Assembly (NCBI GenBank): GCA_963575745.1
Contig: CAUYUJ010022392.1
Location: forward strand, 1,437,664-1,501,663
Direction: 5' to 3'
DNA: 64,000 bases
Source of the DNA: Prorocentrum cordatum
Lineage: Eukaryota > Sar > Dinophyceae > Prorocentrales > Prorocentraceae
The notes below the pieces were generated by a model. The model ran no database searches. It saw nothing but the letters and a program-made list of their open reading frames with translations, and had not been told where the DNA came from. Both the position numbers and the translations under genes were made by a program. Positions 30,707-41,763 of this stretch are shown here, in pieces (the stretch's first letter is position 1; every line of letters starts with the position of its first letter).

Positions 30707-33010
30707 AGAAAAACGCTCCCTGAGAGCTCTAACAGGAGGGTATGTTTAAGAGCTCCGTGGGAGCTCTAACTGGGCGATGTTAGAGCTCCGACGGAGCTCT
30801 AACATAGCATGTTCCAGTATGTTCGAACTCCCTGGGAGCTCGAACATGGTATGTTAGAGCTCCGTGGGGGCTCTGGCATGGCATGTTAGAGCTCCAACGG
30901 AGCTCTAACATAGCATGTTCCACCTCCCTGGGAGCTCTAACATGCTATATTAGAGCTCCCATGTTAGAGCTCCCTGAGAGCTCTAAAATGCCGAGCTCCA
31001 ACGGAGCTTTAGCACAGCATGTTAGAGCTCAGTGGGAGCTCCCTGGGAGGTCGAACATGGTATGTTAGAGCTCCAACGGGGCTCTAACATAGCATGTTCG
31101 AGTATGTTAGAGCTCCCTGGGAGCTCGACAATGGTATGTTAGAGCTCCGTGGGAGCTCTAACATGGCTTGTTAGAGCTCCACCGGAGCTTTAACATCGCA
31201 TGTTCCAGTATGTTAGAGCTCCCTGGCAGCTCTAGCATGGTATGTTAGAGCTCCCTGGGAGCTCTAACATGGCTTGTTAGAGCTCCAACGGGGCTCTAAC
31301 ATCGCGTGTTCGAGTATGTTAGAGCTCCCAAGGAGCTCTAACATGCTATATTAGAGCTCCCATGTTAGAGCTCCCTGGGGGGCTCTAAAATACCGAGCTC
31401 CAGCGGAGCTTTAACATATCATGTTAGAGCTCAGTGGGAGCTCCCTGGGAGCTCTAACATGGTATATTCGAGCTCAAACGGGGCTCTAACATAGCATGTT
31501 CGAGTATGTTAGAGCCCCCTGGGGGCTCTAACATGGCATGGTAGAGCCCCGTGGGAGCTCTAACATGGCATGTTAGAGCTCCAACGGAGCTCTAACATAG
31601 CATGTTCCAATATGTTAGAGCTCACCGGGAGCTCGAACATGCTATGTTAGAGCCCCGTGGGAGCTCTATCATGGCTTGTTAGAGCTCCAACGGAGCTCTA
31701 ACATAGCATGTTCGAGTATGTTAGAGCTCCCAGGGGGCTCTAACATGCTATATTAGAGCTCCCATGTTAGAGCTCCCTGGGAGCTCTAAATCACCGAGCT
31801 CCAACGGAGCTTTATTTACATAGCATGTTAGGAGCTCAGTGGGAGCTCCCTGGGAGCTCGAACATTGTATGTTAGAGCTCCGTGGGGACTCTAACATGGT
31901 ATGTTAGAGCTCCAGATCGTGAGGCTCTAACATAGCATGTCCAGTATGTTACAGCTCTCCTGGTAAGCTCTGACATGGCTATGTATATCTCCGTGGAGCT
32001 CTGGCATGGTATGGTAGAGCCCCAACGGAGCTCGAACATAGCATGTTCCAGTATGTTAGAGCTCCCTGGGAGCTTTAACATGGTATGCTAGAGCCCCGTG
32101 GGAGCTTTAGCATGGCTTGTTAGAGCTCCAACGGATCTCTAACATAACATGTTCGAGTATGTTAGAGCTCCCTGGGAGCTCTAACGTGCTATGTTAGAGC
32201 TCCGCGGGAGCTCTAACATGGTATGATAGAGCTCCCTGGGAGCTCTAACATCGCATGTTCCAGTCTGTTAGAGCTCCCTGGGAGCTCTAACATGCTATAT
32301 TATGCTCCATGTTGAGCTCCCTGGAGCTCTCAAATACCGACTCCAACGGAGCTTAACATAGCAGGTTAGAGAGCTCATGGGGAGATCCCTGGGAGCTCTC
32401 ACATAGCTGTTCGAGCATGTTAGAGCTCCGTGGGAGCTCTAACATGGCATGTTAGAGCTCCAACGGAGCTCTAACATAGCATGTTCCAGTATGTTAGAGC
32501 TCCCTGGGAGCTCTAACATGGTATGTTAGAGCTCCGTGGGAGCTCTAACATGGCTTGTCAGAGCTCCAACGGAGCTCTAACATAGCATGTTCGAGTATGT
32601 TAGAGCTCCCTGGGAGCTCTAAACATGCTATATTAGAGCTCCCATGTTAGAGCTCCTGGGAGCTCTAAAATACCGAGCTCCAACGGAGCTCTAATCGAGT
32701 ATATTAGAGCTCCCTGGGAGCTCTAAGGCGGTATGTTAGAGCTCCGTGGGAGCTCTAACATGGCACGTTAGAGCTCCCAGGGAGTTTTAACATGGCACGT
32801 TAGCCTCGAGCTCTAACATAGGATGTTGATAGAGATCCCTTGGGGCTCTATCATGGCATGTTAGAGCTCCCATGGAACTCTAACGTGTGTAAGAGTTCCT
32901 TGGGAGCTCTAACGTGCTATGTTAGATTTCGATGTGAGGGTTGTGAACTCTAACATGCGATGTTGGAGCTCGATGGGAGCTCTAGCATAGCATGTTAGAG
33001 CTCCCATCGA
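28662..33010. repeat. Palindromic GAGCTC satellite, left block
   Basis: More than a hundred units, each a near-perfect palindrome with arms ATGTTAGAGCTCC and a short variable core. Three core types alternate in order (CTGGG, GTGGG, AACGG) followed by a linker GCATGTTCSAGTATG, giving a higher-order period of about 106 bp (for example 29135, 29241, 29347). Units around 29560-29760 and 30340-30520 are ragged. Because the unit is palindromic it encodes the same M-L-E-L-P-G-S-S-N peptide on both strands, which explains short spurious ORFs. Confidence 0.95.
30518..30714. repeat. A-rich low-complexity tract inside the satellite
   Basis: Nearly 200 bp of A with single C, G and T interruptions, between two satellite units. 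No tail-like association with a coding element is seen. It may be a sequencing or assembly artefact at a hairpin-rich template. Confidence 0.8.
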
Positions 33011-33573
33011 GCCGCCCCCCCCGCCGTCGTCGTCGCCGTCGTCATCGTCGTCGTCGTCACATCGGCCCCCCACCCCCCTCCTTTTAAGCGCACATAAGTA
33101 AAGAAACATGTCCGAACACGGCCGCGCTCTCGCACGCTCCGTTGCCCTGTCCGTCACCTCGAGAACGAAGGCTTCCCCCATTGAAAGGCGGGGGCGCAGG
33201 GGTGGGGCCCTGCCTTCGACCACGGTGAAACATGGGGGTGGGGCCCTGTCTCCGACCACGGTGAAACATGAATGGGGCGCGGCCCTCCCAGCCCTCGCGG
33301 GGGCGGCCCTGCCCCCTGGGGCGTGGTCGGGGATCAGGGGCGGAGGGGATTCAGGGACTTCTGAATTAGAACTAAAGGTGGGGAGGATGAGGAGGAGGAG
33401 GAGGAGGAGAAGGAGGGGGAGGAGGAAGGCTTCACCGCCCTCCACGCATCGCCGACTTTCATATGTTAGATCCCCCAAGTAACTCTAACATAATCTAACA
33501 ACATGCTATGACAGAGCTCCGTTGGAGCTCTAACATGTCATGTTACCGCCCCCTGGAGCTCTAACATCATCTA
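33011..33573. other. Spacer between satellite block and repeat copy B
   Basis: Contains a (GTC)n patch (33023-33060), a ~36-bp duplication with GACCACGGTGAAACATG (33207-33285), a (GGA)n at 33386-33430 and a few isolated satellite units (33462-33570). No gene supported. Confidence 0.5.
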
Positions 33574-33763
33574 ACCACCCTAAGGGCCTCAAGAGGAGAT
33601 CCCAGAAATTCTATCTCCCCACAGGGCCCCAAGAGTGATTGCCAGAAATTCCTCGCCCCTCAGGGCGTCAAGAGGAGATCCCAATCTTCAACGCACTCAT
33701 TGTTTCAGTCCTACTAGATGCAGAACCCCATAAATCTGTTATTCTTTCGAATTCGCTGGCCCG
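33574..33763. repeat. Dispersed repeat family 3, copy B
   Basis: Direct-oriented partner of 26935-27120 with a ~10-bp difference in the middle and scattered substitutions. Confidence 0.9.
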
Positions 33764-33878
33764 CTGCACGGGCGCACCGCGTGAGCGCGGCGAAGGGGCC
33801 AGCGCGCGAGCCAGGCTGCACGCCTCCGACATCGGCTACCAGACGCCCATGCGAGGTCACTTTGTCCTGCTGCTGAGA

Positions 33879-34628
33879 TCACTGGTACTCCTTCTTGTCC
33901 TGCTGCTTGAGCTCCTCCACTTTCTGATCGAGCTCCTCGGCTTTCTTCTGCAGGTCCTGGAGCGCCTGCCCCTGTGCCCGCAGGAGGTCCAGAATATGAT
34001 CCATCTTCTCGGCCATGTTGTTCTGTGCCACAAGGTTTGGAAAAACGTTGGTCAAGAAATGGAGCATCGAGGTGATAACGGTGGTTAGCCCGTCCTGCTG
34101 CTGCTGCGTAAGCTTCTGCTGCCACTGCTGTGCTCCTGCTGTTGCATCTCCTGCTGTTGCAGCTCCTGGTGATGACGCAGCTCTTGAGCTGTTCAAGCTT
34201 TTCCAGGTGTTCTCTCCTGCAGCTGTTCCAACTTCTTGCTGATGGCCTTCACTTTGCCATTGCCACTTGGGCTTCTTCGACGACCTCCAATCATCCGCTT
34301 CATCGTTTTTCCGCTTCGGGGCGTAGCTCGAGTGGAGCACCACAGTGTTCATGATGTTAGAGCACCATGCGGCCTTCTCCTCATCAGGACCCTGTGGACA
34401 AGCATTATGCCACCAGAGATGCTTATGCTTTACATTCTTGATGTGGTCCGCCGAAATCTGGCGCGCCGGGGCTGCCCATTTCTCGCGCGGTAAACAAAAC
34501 CACCAGGGCTCCTTAGGTTCTCCACTCTTCTTCGAAACGTACTCGCGAACTTCTAGCCATGGCGCATCAATGGGTCCAGTGTCATGGGTCCCTGATGACG
34601 GTTTCTGGACATGGGCCAGGCCTCCCTA
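33879..34628 (-). CDS. Coiled-coil protein exon, incomplete 5' end
   Basis: The frame is open from just inside a TAG at about 34629 to the stop at 33879. It begins with a Trp-rich region (APWLEVREYVSKKSGE, PWWFCLPREKW, HLWWHNACP), passes through a basic segment (APKRKNDEADDW), a Gln-rich linker and ends in a ~45-residue coiled coil (KMDHILDLLRAQGQALQDL, KKAEELDQKVEELKQ). A possible splice acceptor (TGTCCAG) lies near 34606, so an upstream exon is likely. It lies between the two inverted satellite blocks. Function not recognised. Confidence 0.5.
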
Positions 34629-34821
34629 CGCTGGCCCCCATTTCTGGCATGGCAGCCTGCAGGCGCTGCAAGAAGAAATGCCTTGAGCCGAGGTGCCTGC
34701 GCTACGGGAAAGCTGGGTGATCTGATAAATGGAAACAAGAGGGGTCCAGGAGGCTATTTTGTGGGTTCCCGAGGGGCAGGGCGATTTGAGGGATCCCCCT
34801 TCGTTGATCGATTTCCCTCGC

Positions 34822-36068
34822 ATGGTAGAGCCCCCAGGGAGCTCTAGCATGGCACGTTAGAACTCCCAGGGAGCTCTAACATGTATTTTAGAATAGCTTC
34901 AGGGAGCTCGAACAAGCTATGTTAGATCTCCCTGGGAGCTCTAACATAGGATGTTAGAGCTCCCGTGGAGCTCTAACATGCTATGTTAGAGCTCCCGTGG
35001 AACTCTACCATGGCATGTTAGATCTCCCATGGAGCTCTAACATGCTATGTTAGAGCTCCCACGGAGCTGTAACATACGATGTTAGAGCCCCCAGGGAGCT
35101 TTAACACAATCTAACATGCTATGTTAGAGCTCCCACGGAGCTCGAACCTACGATGTTAGAGCTCCCAGGGAGCTCTAGCATACTATAACATGTTAGGTTA
35201 GAGCTCCATTGAGGATCTAACATACGATATTAGAGCCCCCAGGGAGCTCTAACATAGCATGTTAGAGCTCCCAGGGAGCTCTAACATACCCAAAACTTGC
35301 TATGTTAGAGATCCCTGGGAACTCTAACATGGCATGTTAGAGCTCCCGCGGAGCTCTAACATACGATGTTAGAGCTCCCAGGGAGTTCTAACATAATATA
35401 ACGCGATGTTAGAGCTCCCAGGGAGCTCTAACATGCCATGTTAGAGCTCCCACAGAGCTCTAACATACCATGTTAGAGCTCCCAGGGAGCTCTAACATAC
35501 TCGAACATGCTATGTTAGAGCCCCGTTGGAGCTCAAACAAGCCATGTTAGAGCTCCCACGGAGCTCTAACATACCATGTTAGAGCTGCCACGGAGCTCTA
35601 ACATACTGGAACATGCTATGTTAGAGCTCCGTTGGAGCTCTAACATACCATGTTAGAGCTCCACGGGGCTCTAGCATACCATGTTAGAGCTCCCAGGGAG
35701 CTCTAACATACTGGAACATGCTATGTTAGAGCTCCCAGGGAGCTCTAACATACGAGGTTAGAGCTCCAATGGAACTCTAACATGCTATGTTAGAGCTCCA
35801 TTGGAACTCTAACATACCATGTTAGAGCTCCCAGGGAGCTCTAACATACTCTAACTTGCTATGTTAGAGCTCCCTGGGAGCTCGAACATAGAATGTTAAA
35901 GCTCCCACGGAGCTCTAACATTCGATGTTAGAGCTCCCAGGGGGCTCTAACATAATATAACATGCTATGTTAGAGCTCCATTGGAGCTCTAACATACGGT
36001 GTTAGAGCTCCCAGGAAACTCTAACATACTCAAACTTGCTATGTTAGAGCTCCCTGGGAGCTCTAACC
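34822..36068. repeat. Palindromic GAGCTC satellite, right block (inverted)
   Basis: Same family as 28662-33010 but in reverse orientation: the linker reads TACTGGAACATGCTATG and the unit core CAACGG appears as CGTTGG. About 35 units. Confidence 0.95.
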
Positions 36069-36380
36069 CGCCGCCGCCGCCGCCGCCGCCGCCGCCCCTT
36101 AACCGTTTCACAATCGATTGCGCAACGGTTAAGACCCTTAACCCCAATCGATTTCTCGCCAGGGGGGGGGGGCTTAACCGCGTCACAATCGTTGCGCATA
36201 AAACGGTTGAGGGAGGGCCACCCCCCCTGGCGAGAGGGGGGGGGGGGGGCTCAGCGCGTCACAATCGATTGCGCAACGGTTGAGGCCCCCCCTGGCGAAT
36301 GGGGGGGGCCCTTAACCGTTTCACAATCGATTGCGCAGCGGTCAGGGCCCACCCCCTCTCGCCAGGGGGGGGGCTTAGCC
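36069..36380. repeat. Hairpin tandem repeat with G/C runs
   Basis: Four copies of a ~70-bp unit: TTAACCGTTTCACAATCGATTG, CGCAACGGTTAAG, then a run of C or G with CTGGCGAGA. Arms CTTAACCGTT and AACGGTTAAG are perfectly complementary and the centre CAATCGATTG is a palindrome. Flanked on both sides by (GCC)n. Confidence 0.85.
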
Positions 36381-36400
36381 GCCGCCGCCGCCGCCGCCGC

Positions 36401-36500
36401 NNNNNNNNNNNNNNNNNNNNNNNNNNNNNNNNNNNNNNNNNNNNNNNNNNNNNNNNNNNNNNNNNNNNNNNNNNNNNNNNNNNNNNNNNNNNNNNNNNNN
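36401..36500. other. Assembly gap (100 N)
   Basis: Exactly 100 N, a placeholder length, located inside a (GCC)n tract next to hairpin repeats. Confidence 1.
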
Positions 36501-36690
36501 TGCAGCGGCTGTCGCAGCGGCTGTTGCAGCGGCCGTTGCAGCGGCTGTTGCAGCGGCTTTTGCAGCGGCTGTTGCAGCGGCTGTTGCGGCGGCTGTTGCC
36601 GCGGCTGTTGCAGCGGCTTGTGCGGCGGCTTTTGCAGCGGCTGTTGCAGCGGCTGTTGCAGCGGCTGTTGCAGCGGATGTTGCAGCGGGG
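36501..36690. repeat. 12-bp minisatellite GTTGCAGCGGCT
   Basis: About sixteen units; minus-strand translation gives Ala-Ala-Thr-Ala. The embedded CTGTTGCAG also occurs singly many times in neighbouring genes. Confidence 0.95.
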
Positions 36691-36993
36691 AAGACGGCCT
36701 CGTCGCTGCTCCTGCCTCGTCCTGCTCCCCCCTCCTCCTTCAGCCCCATCACCCCCCCTCGCCCCCATCCTCCTGAAGGGCGGCCCCGGGCGCCCGATGC
36801 TTCCCACCCCCGCCCTCCCACCCTCGCCACCGACAACCGCCGCCACGGGCAACAGCAGCCCCCCCCCCCCCCCATCGGCGACCTTCAGGTCCCCAGCGGC
36901 GGGCAGCGCCGCCCGCGGCAGCGGCGCCCACTGAGGGGCGCAGGGGGGGGAGGTAAGGTCGGACGACGTTGGGCGGCGCTCTTTTTCAACAAA

Positions 36994-39900
36994 CTATGGC
37001 ACGGCCTTGGTGCCTGGGCACAGTGCTGCGACCGTCGCGTCGAAACGCAGAACCCAGTTCCTCGGGCTGTTGTAGAGCTGTTTGACGGCTCTGTCGACAC
37101 CCGCTTCTTCTCCCGAGCGGCACAGCACGCAAGTTCGCTGCGCCAGGCGGGGATTGGCCTGCCTCTTGAAGAACTTGCAGAGCTTCCTGGGGCTTTTGTA
37201 ATAGATCACACACCCACTCGGCGCCTGGGCAAGCGCTCGCAAAACGTGGGGCAGTGTGGGCAGGTCTTCCGCGAGAGCCTCTGTTACAGCCACGTGGTAG
37301 CTCTTGATCGAGTTCCGAAGCTTCTCCGTGTACTGGATGCCTTTTGGAGAATCCTCCCGTGCAAAGTCAGTCGGCGTTGTGAAAAAAAAGCTCCCGTGAA
37401 CGCTGCTACAATCTGGGCGGCGATGCAATAGTCGGTGTCAGCTGTTGGCGCCAAGACTACGTTCCCCTTCTTCCCCCGGGCCGTACGACGGGCAAGATAG
37501 TCCAGGAAGCCCACCGGGTCCTGAAACACCTTGAAACGCAAGCGCTGCGCCTTGTTGCGAGCGCCCGCATCTACCATGCGAGCCAGCATGAGCCCAGCGG
37601 GGCGCGGGGGGGGCAGCAAGCAAGCGTCACGGCCCGCAGCTGGCCTGGCACTGCGCAGGACTTTCTTCTCTCGGGAACTCCTGGCCTTGGCGGCGGCCTT
37701 CGCCCCTCCAAGATTGCGCTCTCGGATCTTGGCCTCCCGCTTGGCGACGGCGGCGACGACTTTTGCAGCGGGCCCGACTGGATCTGCGCCGCTCGCCTGG
37801 GCCGCCTCCTGAGCCAGCGCAGCGGGATCGGGTGCGCCCTCCGCGAGAAGGCGGGCGCGCTTGCTCGGGGAAGCGGCCGCCATGGCGTCGACGGCAGCTG
37901 CTCGCCTGCGCCCGAAGCCTACCTCTGTCCGACGTGCTGCCCCAGGCTCCCGCGTGCTTCCCTTGTCGCGCCTCTCGGCCCTCCTCAGCGGCACGATCTT
38001 CCCCTGCGCGAACTCATGTAGCTTGAGCACATGGCTGTGCCAACGACTGGCAGCAGAGCTGCTCTCGTCGTTGCCGTCCAGCCACGTGCGCAGCAACCTG
38101 CTGGAGGGCGCCTGGTCCACGAGCGTGCACTCCTCGACGGACGCGTCGAGGAGCCGCGCCCTCTCGGGGCAATGCACCTCCGAGAAACGGCGGAATCGCC
38201 TCTCCAAGTTGCCCGTGCTCGTTTTCCATACAAGGAAGAGCTCCACGAGGCGACGGCCGCTGTGGGGCTCGGGCCACTCTACCGCAGCGCGGCCCCAAGC
38301 CTGCCGCGCGGTGCCCCCGTTTCGATGATGATGATCCTCGGCACGGGGCAACATTTGCCGCAGCTGGGAGATTGCCTTCTGCTCGGGGAGGTCTGCCGCC
38401 TGGCAGATGCGCTTCAAACAGGCCTCGGCTTCTGTTGCGTGCTCTGCTGTTGCAGACAGGGACAGGGGGGAAGGCAAGCGAAAGGCTGCAAAGGCGTGCA
38501 ACCAAGAATGCTCTGGCCGATATAGCTTCATGTTCTCCATCGCATTGGCCGCGATCCCCTGCGCTCGTCGAAGAGCCGCGCGGGCGGCTTCGCGGGCTCG
38601 GGGCTCCGTGCTCCAATCGCCGATACCAACGGTCTGGGCGCCAGTGCCGCACATGAACCGCCTCGTGACCTTCAGAAACTTGAGGGTGACGACAGTAAAC
38701 GTGTCGGGGATGGCCAGAATATTCCCCTTGACGAACAATGTATCCAGCTTGGAGAGGAAAGCGGCTGCCCTGGATTGAAAGCAGGCAGCGTCGGGGTTGC
38801 TCTTGTCTCCGGTGGCGACCCAGGAGTAGTGCTCCGCGCCCAAGTCGGCCGGCAACCCCCCCAACCCCCCCAGGAGCAGGCGCGAACTGTTCTCGCCCCC
38901 GAGAACTTCCAGAATATGTCGGGCGAGAACGCGCCGATCTTTGTCATTCCCCTGGGACTCCGCTGCGAGCGCCTCGAAAATGGCTTCCCAACGCCGACTT
39001 TCCCGTGCATAGGGCCTCGCCCGACTGTTGAAACGCTGGGGGGCCCAGCCGAAGTTTTTGGCGAACGCAGCGCCGTCTCCCACCAGCTGCTGCTTCCCGA
39101 ATGTGTTGCGGAACACGGTGGAGGTAGTCAGGAACTTGGCCAGACTTGGCGGCTTCTTGCCCGTTCCCAGCAGCTCGTCCGCGGTCGTTACTTCGCTGTC
39201 TCCTTTCATCGAATTGGCAAGAACCTTGTGGGGCGAGTGAGACTCGCCCCACGCGTGAAACTTCAGCCCAGGGAACGTAGTTGTTGCAGCCATGGGTGCA
39301 CTTAGATCCGCCCCATCGCTGCACCATGCCCGAGTCTCCTGTCGCACATGCTTGTGCAAGTCCCCGTCCACCTCCCCGCCTGCCGTCTGGCACGCGCGAC
39401 GGACGCACTCCTCCAGCATGGGAGCCTTGCCGTCGCAGTCCATGTCCCGCGGGAACTCCCGCATCCCGATCACCCGATCCACGATCCAGGGCCCTCTGGG
39501 GCCCAGCTGTTCCAACCAGCTTGCCTGGAGACCGTAGCTTGGGAGGAAGTCCAAAGCCTTCGGGATCGACCACAGCGCGGTGCCAATTTCGACCTGGCAC
39601 GCGCGGTCGAGGCCGTCCGCAGCCAAACGAAAAAACAGCACCATGTCTGAGGATCCTCTGCGTGATGATCTTCTCGTGCTGAGCCATGGTGGTCACCAGC
39701 CTTCGGCGCTGCCGACTAGACTCCAAAACTTGGCGGTCGCCCCCCAACGAACGCATCCCGCCACACGTCGAAACTACTGAAGGAACTGGTTGTCTCCAAC
39801 ATTGCACGGGTGGCGACCACTGCGCGGCAACCAGGGCGCTGGTCGGCGTTGCGGACGACGGCGGGCGCAGGCGCCACGGCTGTTGCAGCTGCTGCAGCTG

Positions 39901-40698
39901 ATGCAGCAGCCGTTGTGGAGAACACAGACACGGGGAGACCCTGGCGCGCACCTTCCGCTCGAATCCGCTCCTTCCACGCCGCTTCTGCTGCCTGGTGCTC
40001 CTCGCACTGTGCATGGCGCACGAGGTTTTCCTTGCGTTGGAAACTCGCGGATCCCTGTCCTATGGTGGAAATGCAGCGAGCGCCCTTGAACGCCGAGCAG
40101 AACAAGCAGACTGCAAATCTACCACCAACGCAGCCTATCCAAGTTTCACTATTCAGTGTTACTGGATTCGTCGCAGACATCGAGGCGCCTTGTTCTTCCA
40201 AAATTTGCAAGCGCCGCAGGTGGAGACGTGCTTTGGGTAGTCGTGGCTGGCGACGTGCTCCTCCAGGGTCATGGACAACGACGGCGGGAACTTCTCGACT
40301 ACTTTGCTCGGGGCGGCCTTCGCCTTCGCTCTTGCAGCCGCGGCTGCCTCGCTGCTGGAGCCGCTGTCCTCTTCGGAGCCGCTGTCGGAGCCGCTGTTGG
40401 AGCCGCTGTCCTCTTCGGAGCCCGCTGCGCCGGCAGCGGCCACGGCAATTGTTGCAGCTGCCACGGCCGATTCTGCGTCCGAGCTGTTGCAGCTGCCACG
40501 GCTTGGCGAAGCTGCCCTCGACGCGGCCGCAGGGCTCGGGCTCGGGCTCGGCGAAGCTGCTGCCCTCGAAGAAGAAGCAGGGCTCGGCGAAGCAGCTGCC
40601 CTCGAAGAAGAAGCATGGCTCGGCGAAGCTGCCCTCGAAAAGAGAGGGGACGACGAGGCTGGAGGGCTCGGGGAAACCGCCCCAGCGGACGACGACAT
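36994..40698 (-). pseudogene. hAT-like transposase gene, frameshifted
   Basis: Four minus-strand frames abut in order: 40698-40159, 40210-39716, about 39700-37284 (786 codons) and 37428-36994. The first is a Ser/Ala/Glu-rich linker ending in HVASHDYPKHVSTCGACKFW. The second holds a BED/TTF-style finger (WIGC, then CLFC, and a spaced His pair in LVRHAQCEEHQ). The third has FPGLKFHAWGESHSPHKVL and long helical blocks typical of hAT transposases. The last frame change falls at a run of eight A (37381-37388): FTGAFF continues as FFFTTPTDFARED, so it may be a sequencing error or a one-base indel. A DDE triad could not be placed with confidence. The ATG at 40698 lies in a hairpin. Confidence 0.5.
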
Positions 40699-40721
40699 TA
40701 TTTAATAATGTCGTCGTCCGC
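40685..40721. promoter_or_regulatory. 37-bp hairpin over the start codon of the hAT-like gene
   Basis: Eighteen-base perfect arms (GCGGACGACGACATTATT and its complement) around a single T. The minus-strand ATG at 40698-40696 is inside one arm. Whether it regulates translation is unknown; it may only be an insertion footprint. Confidence 0.7.
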
Positions 40722-40727
40722 CGTCCG

Positions 40728-40737
40728 CTTGAGCCAA
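40728..40737 (-). other. Possible truncated spliced-leader relic
   Basis: The minus strand reads TTGGCTCAAG, the last ten bases of DinoSL, about 30 nt upstream of the ATG at 40698 and next to a (GAT)n array. Ten bases can match by chance in 64 kb, but the position and orientation are right for a retroposed, previously trans-spliced mRNA. Confidence 0.45.
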
Positions 40738-40741
40738 GTCC

Positions 40742-40744
40742 TAC

Positions 40745-40775
<31 letters not shown>

Positions 40776-40828
40776 CATGATGATGACGATTGTGATGGTG
40801 ATGGCGATGCTGATGGTATGGATGGTGG

Positions 40829-40869
<41 letters not shown>

Positions 40870-40990
40870 GGGATGGTGATGATGGTATGGTGAGGGCGGT
40901 AGTGATGGTGATGATGGTGATGGTGATGATGGTGATTCTGGATGTGATGAGCACCACCATCATCACCATCACCATCGCCACCACCATCAG
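40742..40990. repeat. (GAT)n / (CAC CAT)n microsatellite
   Basis: GAT repeats pass through GGTGAT variants to a short inverted CACCATCAT section near 40950-40990. Confidence 0.95.
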
Positions 40991-41279
40991 CACTACGATT
41001 TCATAACCACCATCATTACAATCGTTGTCGGCATCAAAAACCATCAGAGACCTAAAAACACTCAACCGACTCAACTTATTTTCGCCATAAATCAAGCCAG
41101 TAGCATCCTTGAAACGATTAGATGTTCAAAAACGAATGTGCTCGACTTTGAGGTTGTGGATGCCACGGCAATGGACACCCTAACAGTCCGATCATTGAAT
41201 TTGAAATGTGTTTAACATGTAGAAAACATGTTGTTAGCATAATTTAGACATAACGTGTTTAACTCATGCTGTGGACATC
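40991..41279. other. AT-richer unique sequence
   Basis: Apart from the ACTCAACCGACTCAAC block shared with about 19008, nothing was recognised. Confidence 0.4.
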
Positions 41280-41650
41280 TGGAAATGATTTGGCAACATG
41301 CTTCCTCTCCATTGATCGTCCTCCACAGCTGTAAGGCGAAAGCCACATCTTGAGAAGGAGCTGCCCTCCATCAGGGAAGCTCTTGCAAACGTTGAAGACG
41401 AATGTGAGCGGCGCTGAGGCGGGAACCACATGTTGAGAAGGAACCGCCCTCCATCCATGAAGCTCTTGCAAGCTTTTGAAACGAATGTGCGCGGCGCCAA
41501 AGCGAGAACCACATTAAAACACGACACGCCCTCAATCCGTGGAGCTCTCGCAAACTGTTACGACGAATGTACACGGCGCCCTAGCGAAAACCACATTTTG
41601 AAGACGGCCCGCCCTCCATCCGCGAAGCCGCTGCAAATTCTAGGCCCAAG
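41280..41650. repeat. ~83-bp minisatellite
   Basis: Four to five units marked by CCGCCCTCCATC at about 41361, 41444, 41526 and 41609, each with AAGCTCTTGCAAAC and ACGAATGTGCGCGGCGC. A related unit lies at 42075-42165. Confidence 0.85.
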
Positions 41651-41763
41651 CCCACGGACACAAATCGCGAGGAAATCTCTAGCGAAACACCTGGCCCGCC
41701 CTACTGGGACGTCTCGGGGTGCGACAGGGAGGAATTCTTCATACGGAAAAGGGATGGAAGGCA

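Noticed and set aside
28662-36068. Many short ORFs beginning M-L-E-L-P-G-S-S-N
   Set aside because: They are translations of the palindromic satellite unit and occur on both strands.
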